Positions 40,026 to 47,600 are shown, counted from the first letter of the stretch. The stretch is 64,000 bases of DNA from Bacillus sp. FJAT-22090 (GCF_007676755.1 NZ_VEBK01000011.1:1-64000); one strand, 5' to 3'. Numbers and translations are program-made. The notes: generated by a model from the sequence alone, not told the origin.

Positions 40026-40149
40026 AACTAAACTGCTACTTTAGTTTAAGTGTACCATTTCACAATGCATATCTGAGATCAACATAATATTTTGGACATA
40101 AAAATAGACCATCGAAATGATGGCCATATTTAACTAAAGCACCCGTTAG
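40026..40149 (-). repeat. attC-like cassette site 43 (D-type)
   Basis: AACTAAAC / TGCTAC / TTTAGTTTAAGTG; CATTTCAC; hairpin ACCATCG-AAATGATGGCC; TTAACTAAA / GCACCC / GTTAGCC. Near-identical to site 41. Confidence 0.9.
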
Positions 40150-40524
40150 CCATCCATTCAGACCCCAAAAGCTACACCACAGAGGATGAAAATTGTTGCA
40201 GAGTGGGTATAGATTAGTATGGCTGGCGAAGAAGGTCGATGAACTATGGTGCCATAGAGCCCATCCGTTAGTCTGACTCCAACGACCACGGTGCATCACA
40301 GACTGTCGCACTCTATACGAATAGCACTCATGGGAGATTAATCCTACTCTGGTTACTGCACCAGCCTTGCCTTTATTATAAGAAGAATGGAGTTGATTCC
40401 TGATTTAACTTTCAACTTAATATAACCACTCTAAAAGGCTCAGCTTTTTTAAAAAAGCTATTTCTGAGTCTCTTTTGTTATGTAATTTTGTTGATTTTGA
40501 GTGTATTTAATTTTCATGGGAGTT
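40139..40524 (-). repeat. Non-coding duplicated block, copy 2 (with repeat B copy 3)
   Basis: Differs from copy 1 at only a few positions, for example TCCATTCAG for TCCATGCAG, GGTCGATG for GGACGATG, and one extra A. Its end GGGAGTT continues into CAATAA rather than GAAG, so the duplicated unit ends exactly at the cassette boundary. Confidence 0.82.
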
Positions 40525-40778
40525 CAATAAATAATGAATATTGGAATGAAAATTAAACTAATTACAATCCATACACTAAGTTGATTATCAATCCGTTTAT
40601 CTAAAAACTTAAAATGTCCTTCAAACCTTCTGGAAAAATAACATAGAGTAAAGAAAATTAGTGCAAATATCAAAAATTGGAACCATACATTCTCTTTAAT
40701 CACAGGTACAATAAAATAAAAATAAATACCAAACGCAATCATTGCCGTTAGTAATTGTAACAAGCTGAATAGTCTCAA
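40524..40778 (-). CDS. Small membrane protein, three TM
   Basis: 84 residues, start TTG 40778 with GGGAG upstream. Helices at about 3-22, 32-48 and 66-83,the basic loop RRFEGHFKFLDKRID between the last two. Cassette gene behind block copy 2. Function unknown. Confidence 0.62.
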   Translation of the reverse strand: MRLFSLLQLLTAMIAFGIYFYFIVPVIKENVWFQFLIFALIFFTLCYFSRRFEGHFKFLDKRIDNQLSVWIVISLIFIPIFIIY

Positions 40779-40800
40779 TTGAATTCACTCCCGTTTATTG

Positions 40801-40868
40801 ACATACTCTCTATTTTAGTCCAATAGGAAAAAGGCTCCACCTCTTCTTGAAGTAAATCATCCGTTAGT
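40801..40868 (-). repeat. attC-like cassette site 45 (T-type, degenerate)
   Basis: Worn R' (ATACTCTC), TTTAGTCCAATAGG; hairpin GGCTCCACCTCTTCTTGAAGTAAATC; ATCC; GTTAGTA. Confidence 0.72.
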
Positions 40869-40901
40869 AAAAAAAGTACCTATTTCGTACCATGTATGCT
40901 T

Positions 40902-41282
40902 TCATTCAGAAAACGAATTTAATACTTTTACTTTTTTATTTTGTTCGTATATCTCATAAATACTAATAACAATAACAATCCATAAGACTGGATTTTTTAA
41001 AGAAATTCCGATTTGTGAATTACCACCGAGAACTGTAGATGCAACAACTAATAAAAACAAATACAATGTTGACACCATTTGCCAAAGTAAAGTTATTCTT
41101 TGGTTATCTTTTTGAAACCTGTTAGATAAAATACTGAAAATAACAATGACTATCAACAGTGCAAGTACTAGTGATTTAGGCAAATAAATGAATCCAATTA
41201 AATCAGGAAAGAAATCGTAAGTTAATAAAGTTGTCATGGAAAGTAGCATAAGTACAATAATAAATACATTATTTCTCTTCAT
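40902..41282 (-). CDS. Four-TM membrane protein
   Basis: 126 residues; AAAGGAAG upstream of ATG 41282. Four hydrophobic helices (about 5-22, 30-50, 62-80, 93-110), a basic C-terminal tail (EQNKKVKVLNSFSE). Cassette gene between site 45 and a relic site. No family recognised. Confidence 0.62.
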   Translation of the reverse strand: MKRNNVFIIVLMLLSMTTLLTYDFFPDLIGFIYLPKSLVLALLIVIVIFSILSNRFQKDNQRITLLWQMVSTLYLFLLVVASTVLGGNSQIGISLKNPVLWIVIVISIYEIYEQNKKVKVLNSFSE

Positions 41283-41334
41283 TTTGTCACACTTCCTTTA
41301 GTCTATATACGAATAAATAGCATAACGGTTTCGA

Positions 41335-41376
41335 ATTATTCTGTTATTTTACATTCTACTCCTGCTTGAAGTAAAA
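41335..41376 (-). repeat. Relic T-type site
   Basis: GAATTATTCTGTTATTTTAC followed by CTACTCCTGCTTGAAGTAAAA keeps the T-type hairpin right arm but has lost the R'' half. Confidence 0.5.
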
Positions 41377-41405
41377 ATTATAGAATAAAGAGTAATGGTT
41401 TTAAC

Positions 41406-41477
41406 CTAATGGTCCATATAGATTAATAAATTCTCCACTTTAATTATTTCCCAAACTGCTTCTTCTTTCGTCTTCAT
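41406..41477 (-). pseudogene. N-terminal remnant of a cassette gene
   Basis: MKTKEEAVWEIIKVENLLIY... (23 codons), GAGGG before the ATG, then a stop. A good start without a body suggests a truncated gene between the relic site and site 46. Confidence 0.4.
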
Positions 41478-41518
41478 TTAATTCCCTCGTTTTATATTTT
41501 TCTTATTAAACTAACGTG

Positions 41519-41556
41519 CAGCGTTAGTTTAAGTGTAACATTTCACAAACTCAATC
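41519..41556 (-). repeat. attC-like site 46 (R'/L' half with hybrid tail)
   Basis: AACTAAC / GTGCAGC / GTTAGTTTAAGTGTAAC, then ATTTCACAA, without hairpin and right half. Confidence 0.75.
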
Positions 41557-41614
41557 ACCTCACGAAAATTCAACCCTAGCCTTTAACAAGCCTAATTTTA
41601 TAAGCTCAAACAAA

Positions 41615-41646
41615 CATACCCCCGTTCAAGTTAGAACGGGGGTATG
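41615..41646 (-). terminator. Strong hairpin behind the endonuclease gene
   Basis: CATACCCCCGTTC ... GAACGGGGGTATG, followed by TTTGTTTG on the minus strand; 166 bp behind the stop at 41812. Confidence 0.7.
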
Positions 41647-41811
41647 AATAAAGTTGATTAATTTTATGAAACATTACAATACTAAAAAATATAACGATAA
41701 AGTCTTTTGAAATTCTAAATCTAAGATTTATTTAACAATCGCGCCCGATTGTTTTTGTAAAATCATTCGTTTATTTCACTTCATTTAATATTTCCCTTGA
41801 GTTCTAGGTGC

Positions 41812-42750
41812 TTACTCCCCAACCATACCATCATTATCACGATCGTCCATATATGGGTATAACCAATGATCACTCGTTATGGGCATACTAAAACCTGCTG
41901 CTTTTGCTTCTTTAATCGTCACCTGGCCATTACCGTTCGTATCAACACTGGAAATATCACCGGTTGTGTTTGAACTCGTTGAATCAGAAGGCTCACTGCC
42001 TGTTAAACCGAGTGATGCATTTACTTCATCAGGGTTTACATTATCAAATTTATCAACGATCTCGTTACCCCTTATCGTATAAGCGTATTGATAACTTGAA
42101 GGAATCTGGGTTTTCGTATTTGGATATGTGATAATCGCTTCAAAATTTGTAGCTCCACCTGCTTTACGGATTGCGTCTTCCATATAAGCTTGATCACCAT
42201 GTCGGTTAAGCGTACTATTTTGTGGTGTTATATTATAAGCATTCGATACCCCTCCGAGAGAATCAGCAATTACATGTCCTTCATCTAAAACGTCACTTTC
42301 AACACCAGGAACCTTTGCTTCATCAGAATAGTATCTGCCAGACGATGTTACAGGTTCGTTACTATCATCTTGTAGAATGATTTTTTCAGCAATGACACGC
42401 ACTAGTTGCCCGTATTCATTAGTAAATGCCCAATATTTACGATTCCCGTAACCAATGTCAACGACGACATTAGGTTCCCGATAACCAGACAAATCACCAC
42501 CATCAACTTCAATAAGTTTATATCCTGAAAACAGTTCATTATTTGATTGGGTTAGTGTTTCTTCTACTGCTGATTCATCAACAACTTTGGTGATAGTATC
42601 TACTTTTTCGCTATTTTTATTTGTTTCAACTGTAGTTACTTCTTGTGAATCTGTTTCTCCATTTGTAATGGATGCGTCTACTAAGTTGGAACAACCAACC
42701 ATAAAGATGGTTATTAAAAGTAAGATTAAATAGTTCATTTTCTTTTTCAT
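41812..42750 (-). CDS. Secreted DNA/RNA non-specific endonuclease lipoprotein with Ca-binding C-terminus
   Basis: 312 residues. Lipobox MVGC (C19), a Ser/Thr/Glu-rich linker (about 25-70), then a nuclease domain (about 85-245) with the DEGHVIADSLGG motif holding the catalytic histidine and NITPQNSTLNRHG with the metal-binding asparagine. C-terminal DTNGNGQVTIKEAK is EF-hand-like, and DRDNDGMVGE ends like an excalibur motif. Likely a membrane-tethered nuclease outside the cell, for nutrient DNA or competition. AGGAGA upstream. Larger than most cassette genes. Confidence 0.85.
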   Translation of the reverse strand: MKKKMNYLILLLITIFMVGCSNLVDASITNGETDSQEVTTVETNKNSEKVDTITKVVDESAVEETLTQSNNELFSGYKLIEVDGGDLSGYREPNVVVDIGYGNRKYWAFTNEYGQLVRVIAEKIILQDDSNEPVTSSGRYYSDEAKVPGVESDVLDEGHVIADSLGGVSNAYNITPQNSTLNRHGDQAYMEDAIRKAGGATNFEAIITYPNTKTQIPSSYQYAYTIRGNEIVDKFDNVNPDEVNASLGLTGSEPSDSTSSNTTGDISSVDTNGNGQVTIKEAKAAGFSMPITSDHWLYPYMDDRDNDGMVGE

Positions 42751-42862
42751 TTTATGATTCTCCTATAATAGTTTCATGCTGTTCATTCTAAAATCTCGGA
42801 ATGTTAGCATAGATCAATATTGTTAACCTATTGATAATAGCATATTCCAAGATTAGCTGGTC

Positions 42863-42933
42863 AACTAAACTGCTGCTTTAGTTCAAAAAGAAAAAAGGCT
42901 TTACTCCTCTTTGAAGTAAAGCACCCGTAAGTG
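42863..42933 (-). repeat. attC-like cassette site 47 (T-type)
   Basis: 71 bp: AACTAAAC / TGCTGC / TTTAGTTCAAAAAG; hairpin GGCTTTACTCCTCTTTGAAGTAAAGC; ACCC; GTAAGTG. Minus strand: stem then CTTTTTTC, a terminator. Confidence 0.88.
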
Positions 42934-42951
42934 CAATAAGGAGAACTTTAT

Positions 42952-43349
42952 TTATCTGTTATCTTTCCAATATTCTTCAGCCATGAATAAATGCATCAAC
43001 ACTTTATTTGCCACATTTTCATATATATTTCCGTCATCATTTTCTATGTCGTACCTAAACCATTCACCATCGTTCAACCTTAACCTATTCTCAGGGTGTA
43101 AGTCGTGTGCAGTTGCTTTATTTAGTGGAACTTTCTCGCCCCAATAATGAGTAAATCCATCAGGAGAACACACTGCTACTTCAATAACAAACCCTCCACC
43201 ATACCTGTCAAATTGGAAAGTTATTAAGTCTATTTTTTCTCACTAATCCTTCGAAAATGAGGAAAAGAACCTTTAAAACCTCTTTCTCTAAGTTCAGGAA
43301 TAACATTTGTTTTTATGGCTGAAATCATATTGTCTCTTCCCAACGACAT
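42952..43349 (-). pseudogene. DUF4304-like gene with frameshift in a homopolymer
   Basis: ATG 43349 (GAAGGTG upstream) opens MSLGRDNMISAIKTNVIPEL...GFKGSFPHFRRISEKK and stops; the next frame continues IDLITFQFDRYGGGFVIEVAV to 42952. Adding one A to the six-A tract (T run at 43233-43238 on the plus strand) gives one protein of about 133 residues with the DUF4304 pattern (GFKxxxxxFxR, FxxNL-like strands). Either a frameshift mutation, phase-variable tract or sequencing error. Confidence 0.65.
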
Positions 43350-43394
43350 TTTTTCACCTTCTTTTATTTTATGTATAAATTGTCATCCTTACTG

Positions 43395-43476
43395 AACTAA
43401 ACTGCCCCTTAGTTCAATAAGAAAAAGAACTGCCTAAGCAGTTGAATAATCCTGATGAACTAAACACCCGTTAGTT
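43395..43476 (-). repeat. attC-like cassette site 48 (Q-type)
   Basis: 82 bp: AACTAAAC / TGCCCC / TTAGTTCAATAAG; hairpin GAACTGCCTAAGCAGTTG; AACTAAA / CACCC / GTTAGTT. Confidence 0.88.
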
Positions 43477-43482
43477 AAGTTA

Positions 43483-43875
43483 TTACAAACTAATTTCTTC
43501 ACCTATACTTATAGCACGAAAAGGATTTCTTTCCTTTGATTTTAACGATTCAATAAAGTCTGAAGTTAAGTCCTTTTTGTTAATAATTATTCTTGTAGAA
43601 CCAGATACTACACCGTTTAAAAAAATGGGTTCAATAGATTCTGGATTCTTAAGTCGTTCATACAAAAAACTGTCTAAAACAATAGTTACATAACTTAAAC
43701 TTCCTGTATTGTTAGTGAATTGATAGTTAACTTCAATAATCAGTTCGTCATTGTTTTCCTCTATCTCATAGATGAAACTTTTTACTTCTGCACTTTTATT
43801 AGGAAATAAAATCCACACTAAGCACAATAAAAGAATCACAGATATAATGAAAATTATTACTTTGTTTCTTTTCAA
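43483..43875 (-). CDS. Signal-anchored protein of unknown function
   Basis: 130 residues, start TTG 43875 (GGGGGTG upstream). N-terminal TM (about 6-24), then an exterior beta domain (LIIEVNYQFTNNTGSLSYVTIVLD, GSTRIIINKKDLT). Cassette gene between sites 48 and 49. No family recognised. Confidence 0.62.
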   Translation of the reverse strand: MKRNKVIIFIISVILLLCLVWILFPNKSAEVKSFIYEIEENNDELIIEVNYQFTNNTGSLSYVTIVLDSFLYERLKNPESIEPIFLNGVVSGSTRIIINKKDLTSDFIESLKSKERNPFRAISIGEEISL

Positions 43876-43897
43876 AAATTCACCCCCATTTTATTTT

Positions 43898-44023
43898 ATT
43901 AAACTGCTGTTTTAGTTTAAGTGTAACATTTCACGATGCATATCTGAGATCAATTTCATGTTTTGAACATAAAAAATTGACCATCAAAATGATGGTCGTA
44001 TTTTGCTAAAGCACCCGTAAGTT
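43898..44023 (-). repeat. attC-like cassette site 49 (D-type)
   Basis: 126 bp: ATTAAAC / TGCTGT / TTTAGTTTAAGTG; CATTTCAC; hairpin ACCATCA-AAATGATGGTC; GCTAAA / GCACCC / GTAAGTT, tail GAATAA. Confidence 0.87.
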
Positions 44024-44103
44024 GAATAACCTAACTACCAATCTGGTCCATCATTAATATCACCCACTTTATGTTTAAATGGATTAGAATCTAGATTATT
44101 CTT

Positions 44104-44451
44104 TTAAATTATCTCAAAGAAAATTGATTTTACCTTTTCTTGTTCGGATTCAGTAGCGTCTTTATTGTTTAAAACATATTTCACATGTACATCATCCACA
44201 GAATTAGTCATAACTAAAGTCTGAAATTCATAGCCTTTTTTCATTAATTCATCATCTACTTGTTTAAGTATCCCTCTTTCTCCGTAGAGGAAATTTTCAA
44301 TCTCATCCACTTTTTTCACTTGTTCCTCGGGACTTAACATAGGTGGAACTTCAAATGTATCTCCTTTTGACGAGGCACTATTGATAAATAGAAAGGCTTT
44401 AACAATTAAGATTGCAATAGTCCCAATTAAAGTGATTTTACTCTTTTGCAG
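44104..44451 (-). CDS. Secreted small protein with probable CTG start
   Basis: The first conventional start (ATG 44340) cuts off an obvious signal peptide. The frame is open back to CTG 44451 (directly after an in-frame TAA), which stands 8 nt after AAGGAAG. The result is 115 residues: QKSKITLIGTIAILIVKAFL signal region, then a helical/beta mature part (EEQVKKVDEIENFLYGERGIL, FQTLVMTNSVDDVHVKYVL). A CTG start or a mutated start codon are the alternatives. Function unknown. Confidence 0.55.
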   Translation of the reverse strand: MQKSKITLIGTIAILIVKAFLFINSASSKGDTFEVPPMLSPEEQVKKVDEIENFLYGERGILKQVDDELMKKGYEFQTLVMTNSVDDVHVKYVLNNKDATESEQEKVKSIFFEII

Positions 44452-44499
44452 TTAGTACACTTCCTTTTTAATTTAAGTATATGCCTGTACAATTGGTCG

Positions 44500-44588
44500 A
44501 AAACCACTTAATACGAGTTATTGACCTTGACTGTGTCTTTATAAGAAAAAGCGCTTTACTTCAAGAAGGAGTAAAGCAGCGGTTAGTT
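44500..44588 (-). repeat. attC-like cassette site 50 with inverted hairpin
   Basis: The hairpin reads GCTTTACTTCAAGAAGGAG then TAAAGC on the plus strand, the reverse complement of every other T-type copy, while the R'' box GTTAGTTG is in normal orientation (spacer AGCG). The left half is of family C (CACTTAATACGAG). Confidence 0.78.
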
Positions 44589-44598
44589 GAACAACAAA

Positions 44599-45144
44599 CT
44601 ATTTTCGTTCAGTCGGATAATCAATCGAATTAGCGATATCGACTAATATTTCAGTAGTCACTATATCAGAAACTCTTTTATCTATGCTTAATGCATACTG
44701 CCAATTCCCTCTTTCGAAGACAAGCACATTAAAACCCGAAATAGTCATATAAGTGGCTTCATTCCCATTTTTTAATTCAAAAGTTTTTAATACATATTTC
44801 TCTCGTATAGGAATACCATACTTAATAGGTCGAATATCGATTTTATAATGATTTTCAGAATTCTGGTCATTTATGAAGGTCACCTCAAAATTTTCATCAC
44901 CTTCAGATTCTAAGTAGTTACTAAATCGACCAAAATGATGTGTAAAACTGATTGGTGGCACTCTTAATGGTAATTTTAGTTTGTGACCGAAATATTCTTC
45001 AAAATCGTCTAATGCTCCTTCAATCGTTTTATATCCTATTTCTGGGTATATTTCTTCGTAAGAACTGGTCTTATCATCTTCAACCGCATATACCGTAGAT
45101 AAAGACAGCATAGATAAAACCAAGATAAATATTATTTTGGACAT
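44599..45144 (-). CDS. Secreted protein, DUF4367-like C-terminus
   Basis: 181 residues from ATG 45144 (GAGGTG upstream; GTG 45153 overlaps it). Sec signal peptide ending TVYA. Mature part: GYKTIEGALDDFEEYFGHKLKLP and RVPP, then alternating strands and a final NEATYMTISGFNVLVFERGNWQYALS block that resembles DUF4367 domains, which are found in anti-sigma and lipoprotein carriers. Cassette gene. Family call tentative. Confidence 0.65.
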   Translation of the reverse strand: MSKIIFILVLSMLSLSTVYAVEDDKTSSYEEIYPEIGYKTIEGALDDFEEYFGHKLKLPLRVPPISFTHHFGRFSNYLESEGDENFEVTFINDQNSENHYKIDIRPIKYGIPIREKYVLKTFELKNGNEATYMTISGFNVLVFERGNWQYALSIDKRVSDIVTTEILVDIANSIDYPTERK

Positions 45145-45201
45145 CTTATACACCTCAAAGTAAGTTTAAGTGTATTATTCCCATTCTTATCGGTATTATC
45201 A

Positions 45202-45258
45202 AACTAATATAAAAATATAAAGGCTTTATCCCTTCTTGATATCAAGAACCCATTAGTT
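45202..45258 (-). repeat. attC-like cassette site 51 (T-type, degenerate)
   Basis: AACTAATA; hairpin region GGCTTTATCCCTTCTTGATATCAAG; AACCC; ATTAGTT. An upstream GTTTAAGTG at 45164 may be a further scrap. Confidence 0.65.
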
Positions 45259-45344
45259 TAACAAATTCTTAGTTCATAGAATTCTTTACTTTTTCAGGAA
45301 TTATCACAACCTCCATTTGTAGTTCTACCAGCTTAAAGGTTCCT

Positions 45345-45466
45345 TTAGGTAATCTGGGTCTCTAAATTGAACCCCATCATCTTCCCAAAAACATATTTTG
45401 CAAATTTCATATGTATCAGTTGGTTCTTCATCTAAAGTTTTATATCCACAACAAGGACAAAAAGAA
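45345..45466 (-). pseudogene. Truncated second CPCC gene
   Basis: Open frame FCPCCGYKTLDEEPTD...ICKICFWEDDGVQFRDPDY, nearly the same as residues 4-40 of the intact CPCC gene at 36780. Both ends are missing: it breaks off at LKEP where the intact protein reads EGGANE. A relic of a duplicated cassette. Confidence 0.8.
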
Positions 45467-45518
45467 TAAAGGAATTGCAGCAACAATCCCTTTATCTCCG
45501 CTCAACGTATTTTATTTG

Positions 45519-45959
45519 CTACTTCAAGTTAAAAATTCCCTTACCTGTTTCGATATTTATAGGCAATGACGAATGCTCATGAGCTATGACCCAAGATTCA
45601 TTCACTTTTTTCAAACCATATGTGAACCGATTTGTTATTTGACGAAGTTTCTTACCAGAATCTTCTTGATAAGCAGCAAATGTTACAGCACCATGTACAA
45701 ATGCGAGAAATGAATTTTCTTCAACTACTAGGTCATTAAAGTCAACATTAAGTAAAACACCATCGTCGTTCAATCCATCAAACCACTCTACTACACTTTC
45801 CTTCCATGCAGATATCCCCTTGATCTCCCAGTTTCCCCAGCAATCATAAATATGCAATTCGGGAGAATACATGGATAAGAACTTTTCAACATCTTTTTCG
45901 TAAACTGCTCTTTTGTAATTTTCAAGTACGTCTTGAACTTTGAAAAAACCCTCTGTCAT
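45519..45959 (-). CDS. SnoaL/NTF2-like protein (YybH-type)
   Basis: 146 residues from ATG 45959, 9 nt after AAGGGG (the ORF opens 22 codons earlier without a ribosome binding site). Cone-like NTF2 fold: VLENYKRAVYEKDVEKFLSMYSPEL, IYDCWGNWEIKG, FVHGAVTFAAYQEDSGK, RQITNRFTYGLKKVNESWVIAHEHSSLP. Ketosteroid-isomerase-type proteins bind or isomerise small molecules; many are uncharacterised. Last cassette gene before the right end of the array. Confidence 0.85.
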   Translation of the reverse strand: MTEGFFKVQDVLENYKRAVYEKDVEKFLSMYSPELHIYDCWGNWEIKGISAWKESVVEWFDGLNDDGVLLNVDFNDLVVEENSFLAFVHGAVTFAAYQEDSGKKLRQITNRFTYGLKKVNESWVIAHEHSSLPINIETGKGIFNLK

Positions 45960-46042
45960 TAAGTGCATCCCCTTTACTAATTTCAGAAATGTAAGAATCC
46001 TATTATATATGAATTCTCTACTCAAACATTTTTCCCTTCTTC

Positions 46043-46155
46043 AATTAACCTACTTTGTTAGTTTTAGTGTAACACTCCACGATAATCTGATAATCTGCAC
46101 ATGTATAGGCAGGTTCAATAGTGATCACTTCATCATCTATCCTATATCTTTAGTT
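46043..46155 (-). repeat. attC-like cassette site 52 (right end of the array)
   Basis: AATTAACC / TACTTT / GTTAGTTTTAGTG, then TAACACTCCAC (D-type start); the right end TTTAGTTGAAAAAGG. No further recognisable site until the orphan at 62.3 kb. Confidence 0.72.
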
Positions 46156-46438
46156 GAAAAAGGAGAAAGGCTCTAGCGGGTTCACCGTTCCCCTCACAGA
46201 ACGCGTCCAACTGCAACGGAAATCAGTAGTATTACTCACTTTTAAGAGTATTGAACAAGTCCCCATCTTACATTTTTTATAAACTTGCTTATCTTTTAAA
46301 AACCCTGCCAATGACAAGTCTGCTTGCTAAGTCATATATATGCAATGCTTGCCACCACTTGACACGACTTGTAAATTTCTTTAGATAAGGCATAAAGAAA
46401 TAATCTTTGGTGATGCTACATCTGAGGTGGTGGTTAGT
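46156..46438. other. Array right flank
   Basis: About 280 bp without a gene. It holds a sigma-A-like promoter at 46359-46387 (TTGACA, 17 bp, TAGATA) reading right. No attI-like site or integrase gene is visible here. Confidence 0.5.
46359..46387 (+). promoter_or_regulatory. Sigma-A-type promoter
   Basis: TTGACA at 46359-46364, 17-nt spacer, TAGATA at 46382-46387, about 50 bp before the gene at 46439. Confidence 0.6.
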
Positions 46439-46858
46439 GTGATACGCAAAATATTTTTTTCGTCCATTCCTATACTTTTTCTATTCAATCTGTTGTTGGT
46501 AAGTGCGCAAGATAATACGAATATTGAACTTCTTGATATTGAAAAAAACAAGATAACAACAATTCCTACAAATTCGAAGGTACAATTAGAGACTAAAAAA
46601 ATTATTGAAGAAGTTGATGGCATTGTTAAAAAATTCAATCCTATTCCAAACAAAGGTTACTTGGTTAAAATCCCCTTAACGCAATCTCTTCGCTTAGAAA
46701 ATAAATGGGTGAATACTTTGATTGATGAAGTTTTCATTATTATCCCACAAGAAGAAAAGCCATATTTACTTATATTTGATAATGAACATAAACCTTATTT
46801 TTTTACCATTAAAACAGAAATTGATCCGTTACTAAAAACTTTAACTTTTCCCTTTTAA
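46439..46858 (+). CDS. Secreted protein, DUF3888-like
   Basis: 139 residues from GTG 46439 (GAGGTGG 6 nt upstream). Signal peptide ending LVSAQ. The mature part (LLDIEKNKITTIPTNSKVQLETKKIIEEV, NPIPNKGYLVKIPLT, TIKTEIDPLLKTL) has the layout of small DUF3888 secreted proteins. First non-cassette gene to the right of the array, on the plus strand. Function unknown. Confidence 0.6.
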   Translation: MIRKIFFSSIPILFLFNLLLVSAQDNTNIELLDIEKNKITTIPTNSKVQLETKKIIEEVDGIVKKFNPIPNKGYLVKIPLTQSLRLENKWVNTLIDEVFIIIPQEEKPYLLIFDNEHKPYFFTIKTEIDPLLKTLTFPF

Positions 46859-46973
46859 ATGTATTTTCACTAAAAGTATATTTCTAGAAAATTTTATTTT
46901 TTAAAGAAGTTGTACAAATAGCCTGCCTTGAATATGATGCAAAGACATCATTTTAATGGAGGGCTATTTTTTT

Positions 46974-47600
46974 ATGAATTCAATATTTACATACTTTTTT
47001 TTAGGTGTTTCCCTAGCAGCACCGATTGGCCCTGTAAAAGCAACCTTATTAAATAAAGGAATCAAAGATGGATTTTTCCATGCCTGGTTTTTCGGAATGG
47101 GGGCTGTAGCTACAGACATTCTGTACATGTTAATGGTATATTTCGGGGTAGCTCAGTTTATTGACTCCCCTTTTATGAAAACTTTTCTGTGGTCATTTGG
47201 GTTTTTTGTTCTTATGTATACAGGAATTGAAAATCTTCTCACTTTACATACTATTTCAATGGATTCTAAGTATCGTAAAACAGTGCGGCTACGCCAATCT
47301 TTTTTAGCGGGACTACTAATGGCATTATTAAATCCACTAACTATTCTTTTTTGGTTGGGCATATATGGTTCTATATTAGTAGGTGGCGGTGGAGCTTTAT
47401 CAGGATTCCAAATTATTATGTTTAGCTTAACTATCCTACTTGGGATTGCTCTAGTAGATTTCACGATGTCCATTATCTCAAGTGGTTCGCGGAAGCTACT
47501 ATCAACCTCCTTTTTAAAAATTGTTTCCTGTATTTCCTCTTTATCTATGATTGGTTTCGGAATATATTTTGGCATTCAAGCATTTCACTCCCTGTTTTAG
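46974..47600 (+). CDS. LysE family amino-acid exporter
   Basis: 208 residues from ATG 46974 (GGAGGGC upstream). Six TMs; the LysE/RhtB N-terminal motif is visible (GVSLAAPIGPVKATLLNKGIKDGF), as is LLNPLTILFWLGIYG in the second half. Exports amino acids or related metabolites. Separate transcription unit before the MFS gene, 90 bp apart. Confidence 0.88.
   Translation: MNSIFTYFFLGVSLAAPIGPVKATLLNKGIKDGFFHAWFFGMGAVATDILYMLMVYFGVAQFIDSPFMKTFLWSFGFFVLMYTGIENLLTLHTISMDSKYRKTVRLRQSFLAGLLMALLNPLTILFWLGIYGSILVGGGGALSGFQIIMFSLTILLGIALVDFTMSIISSGSRKLLSTSFLKIVSCISSLSMIGFGIYFGIQAFHSLF

Noticed and set aside
645-46155. Repeats read as a CRISPR array
   Set aside because: Intervals are 0.2-2 kb and contain genes; repeats are variable in the middle and have no cas genes nearby.
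645-46155. Repeats explained only as shared intrinsic terminators
   Set aside because: The conserved parts are the outer AACTAAC/GTTAGTT cores and spacers, whereas the hairpin that would terminate is the part that varies; some copies have no T-run.
46381-46653. 90-codon minus-strand ORF over the start of the DUF3888-like gene
   Set aside because: Shadow of the plus-strand gene, which has a promoter, ribosome binding site and signal peptide.
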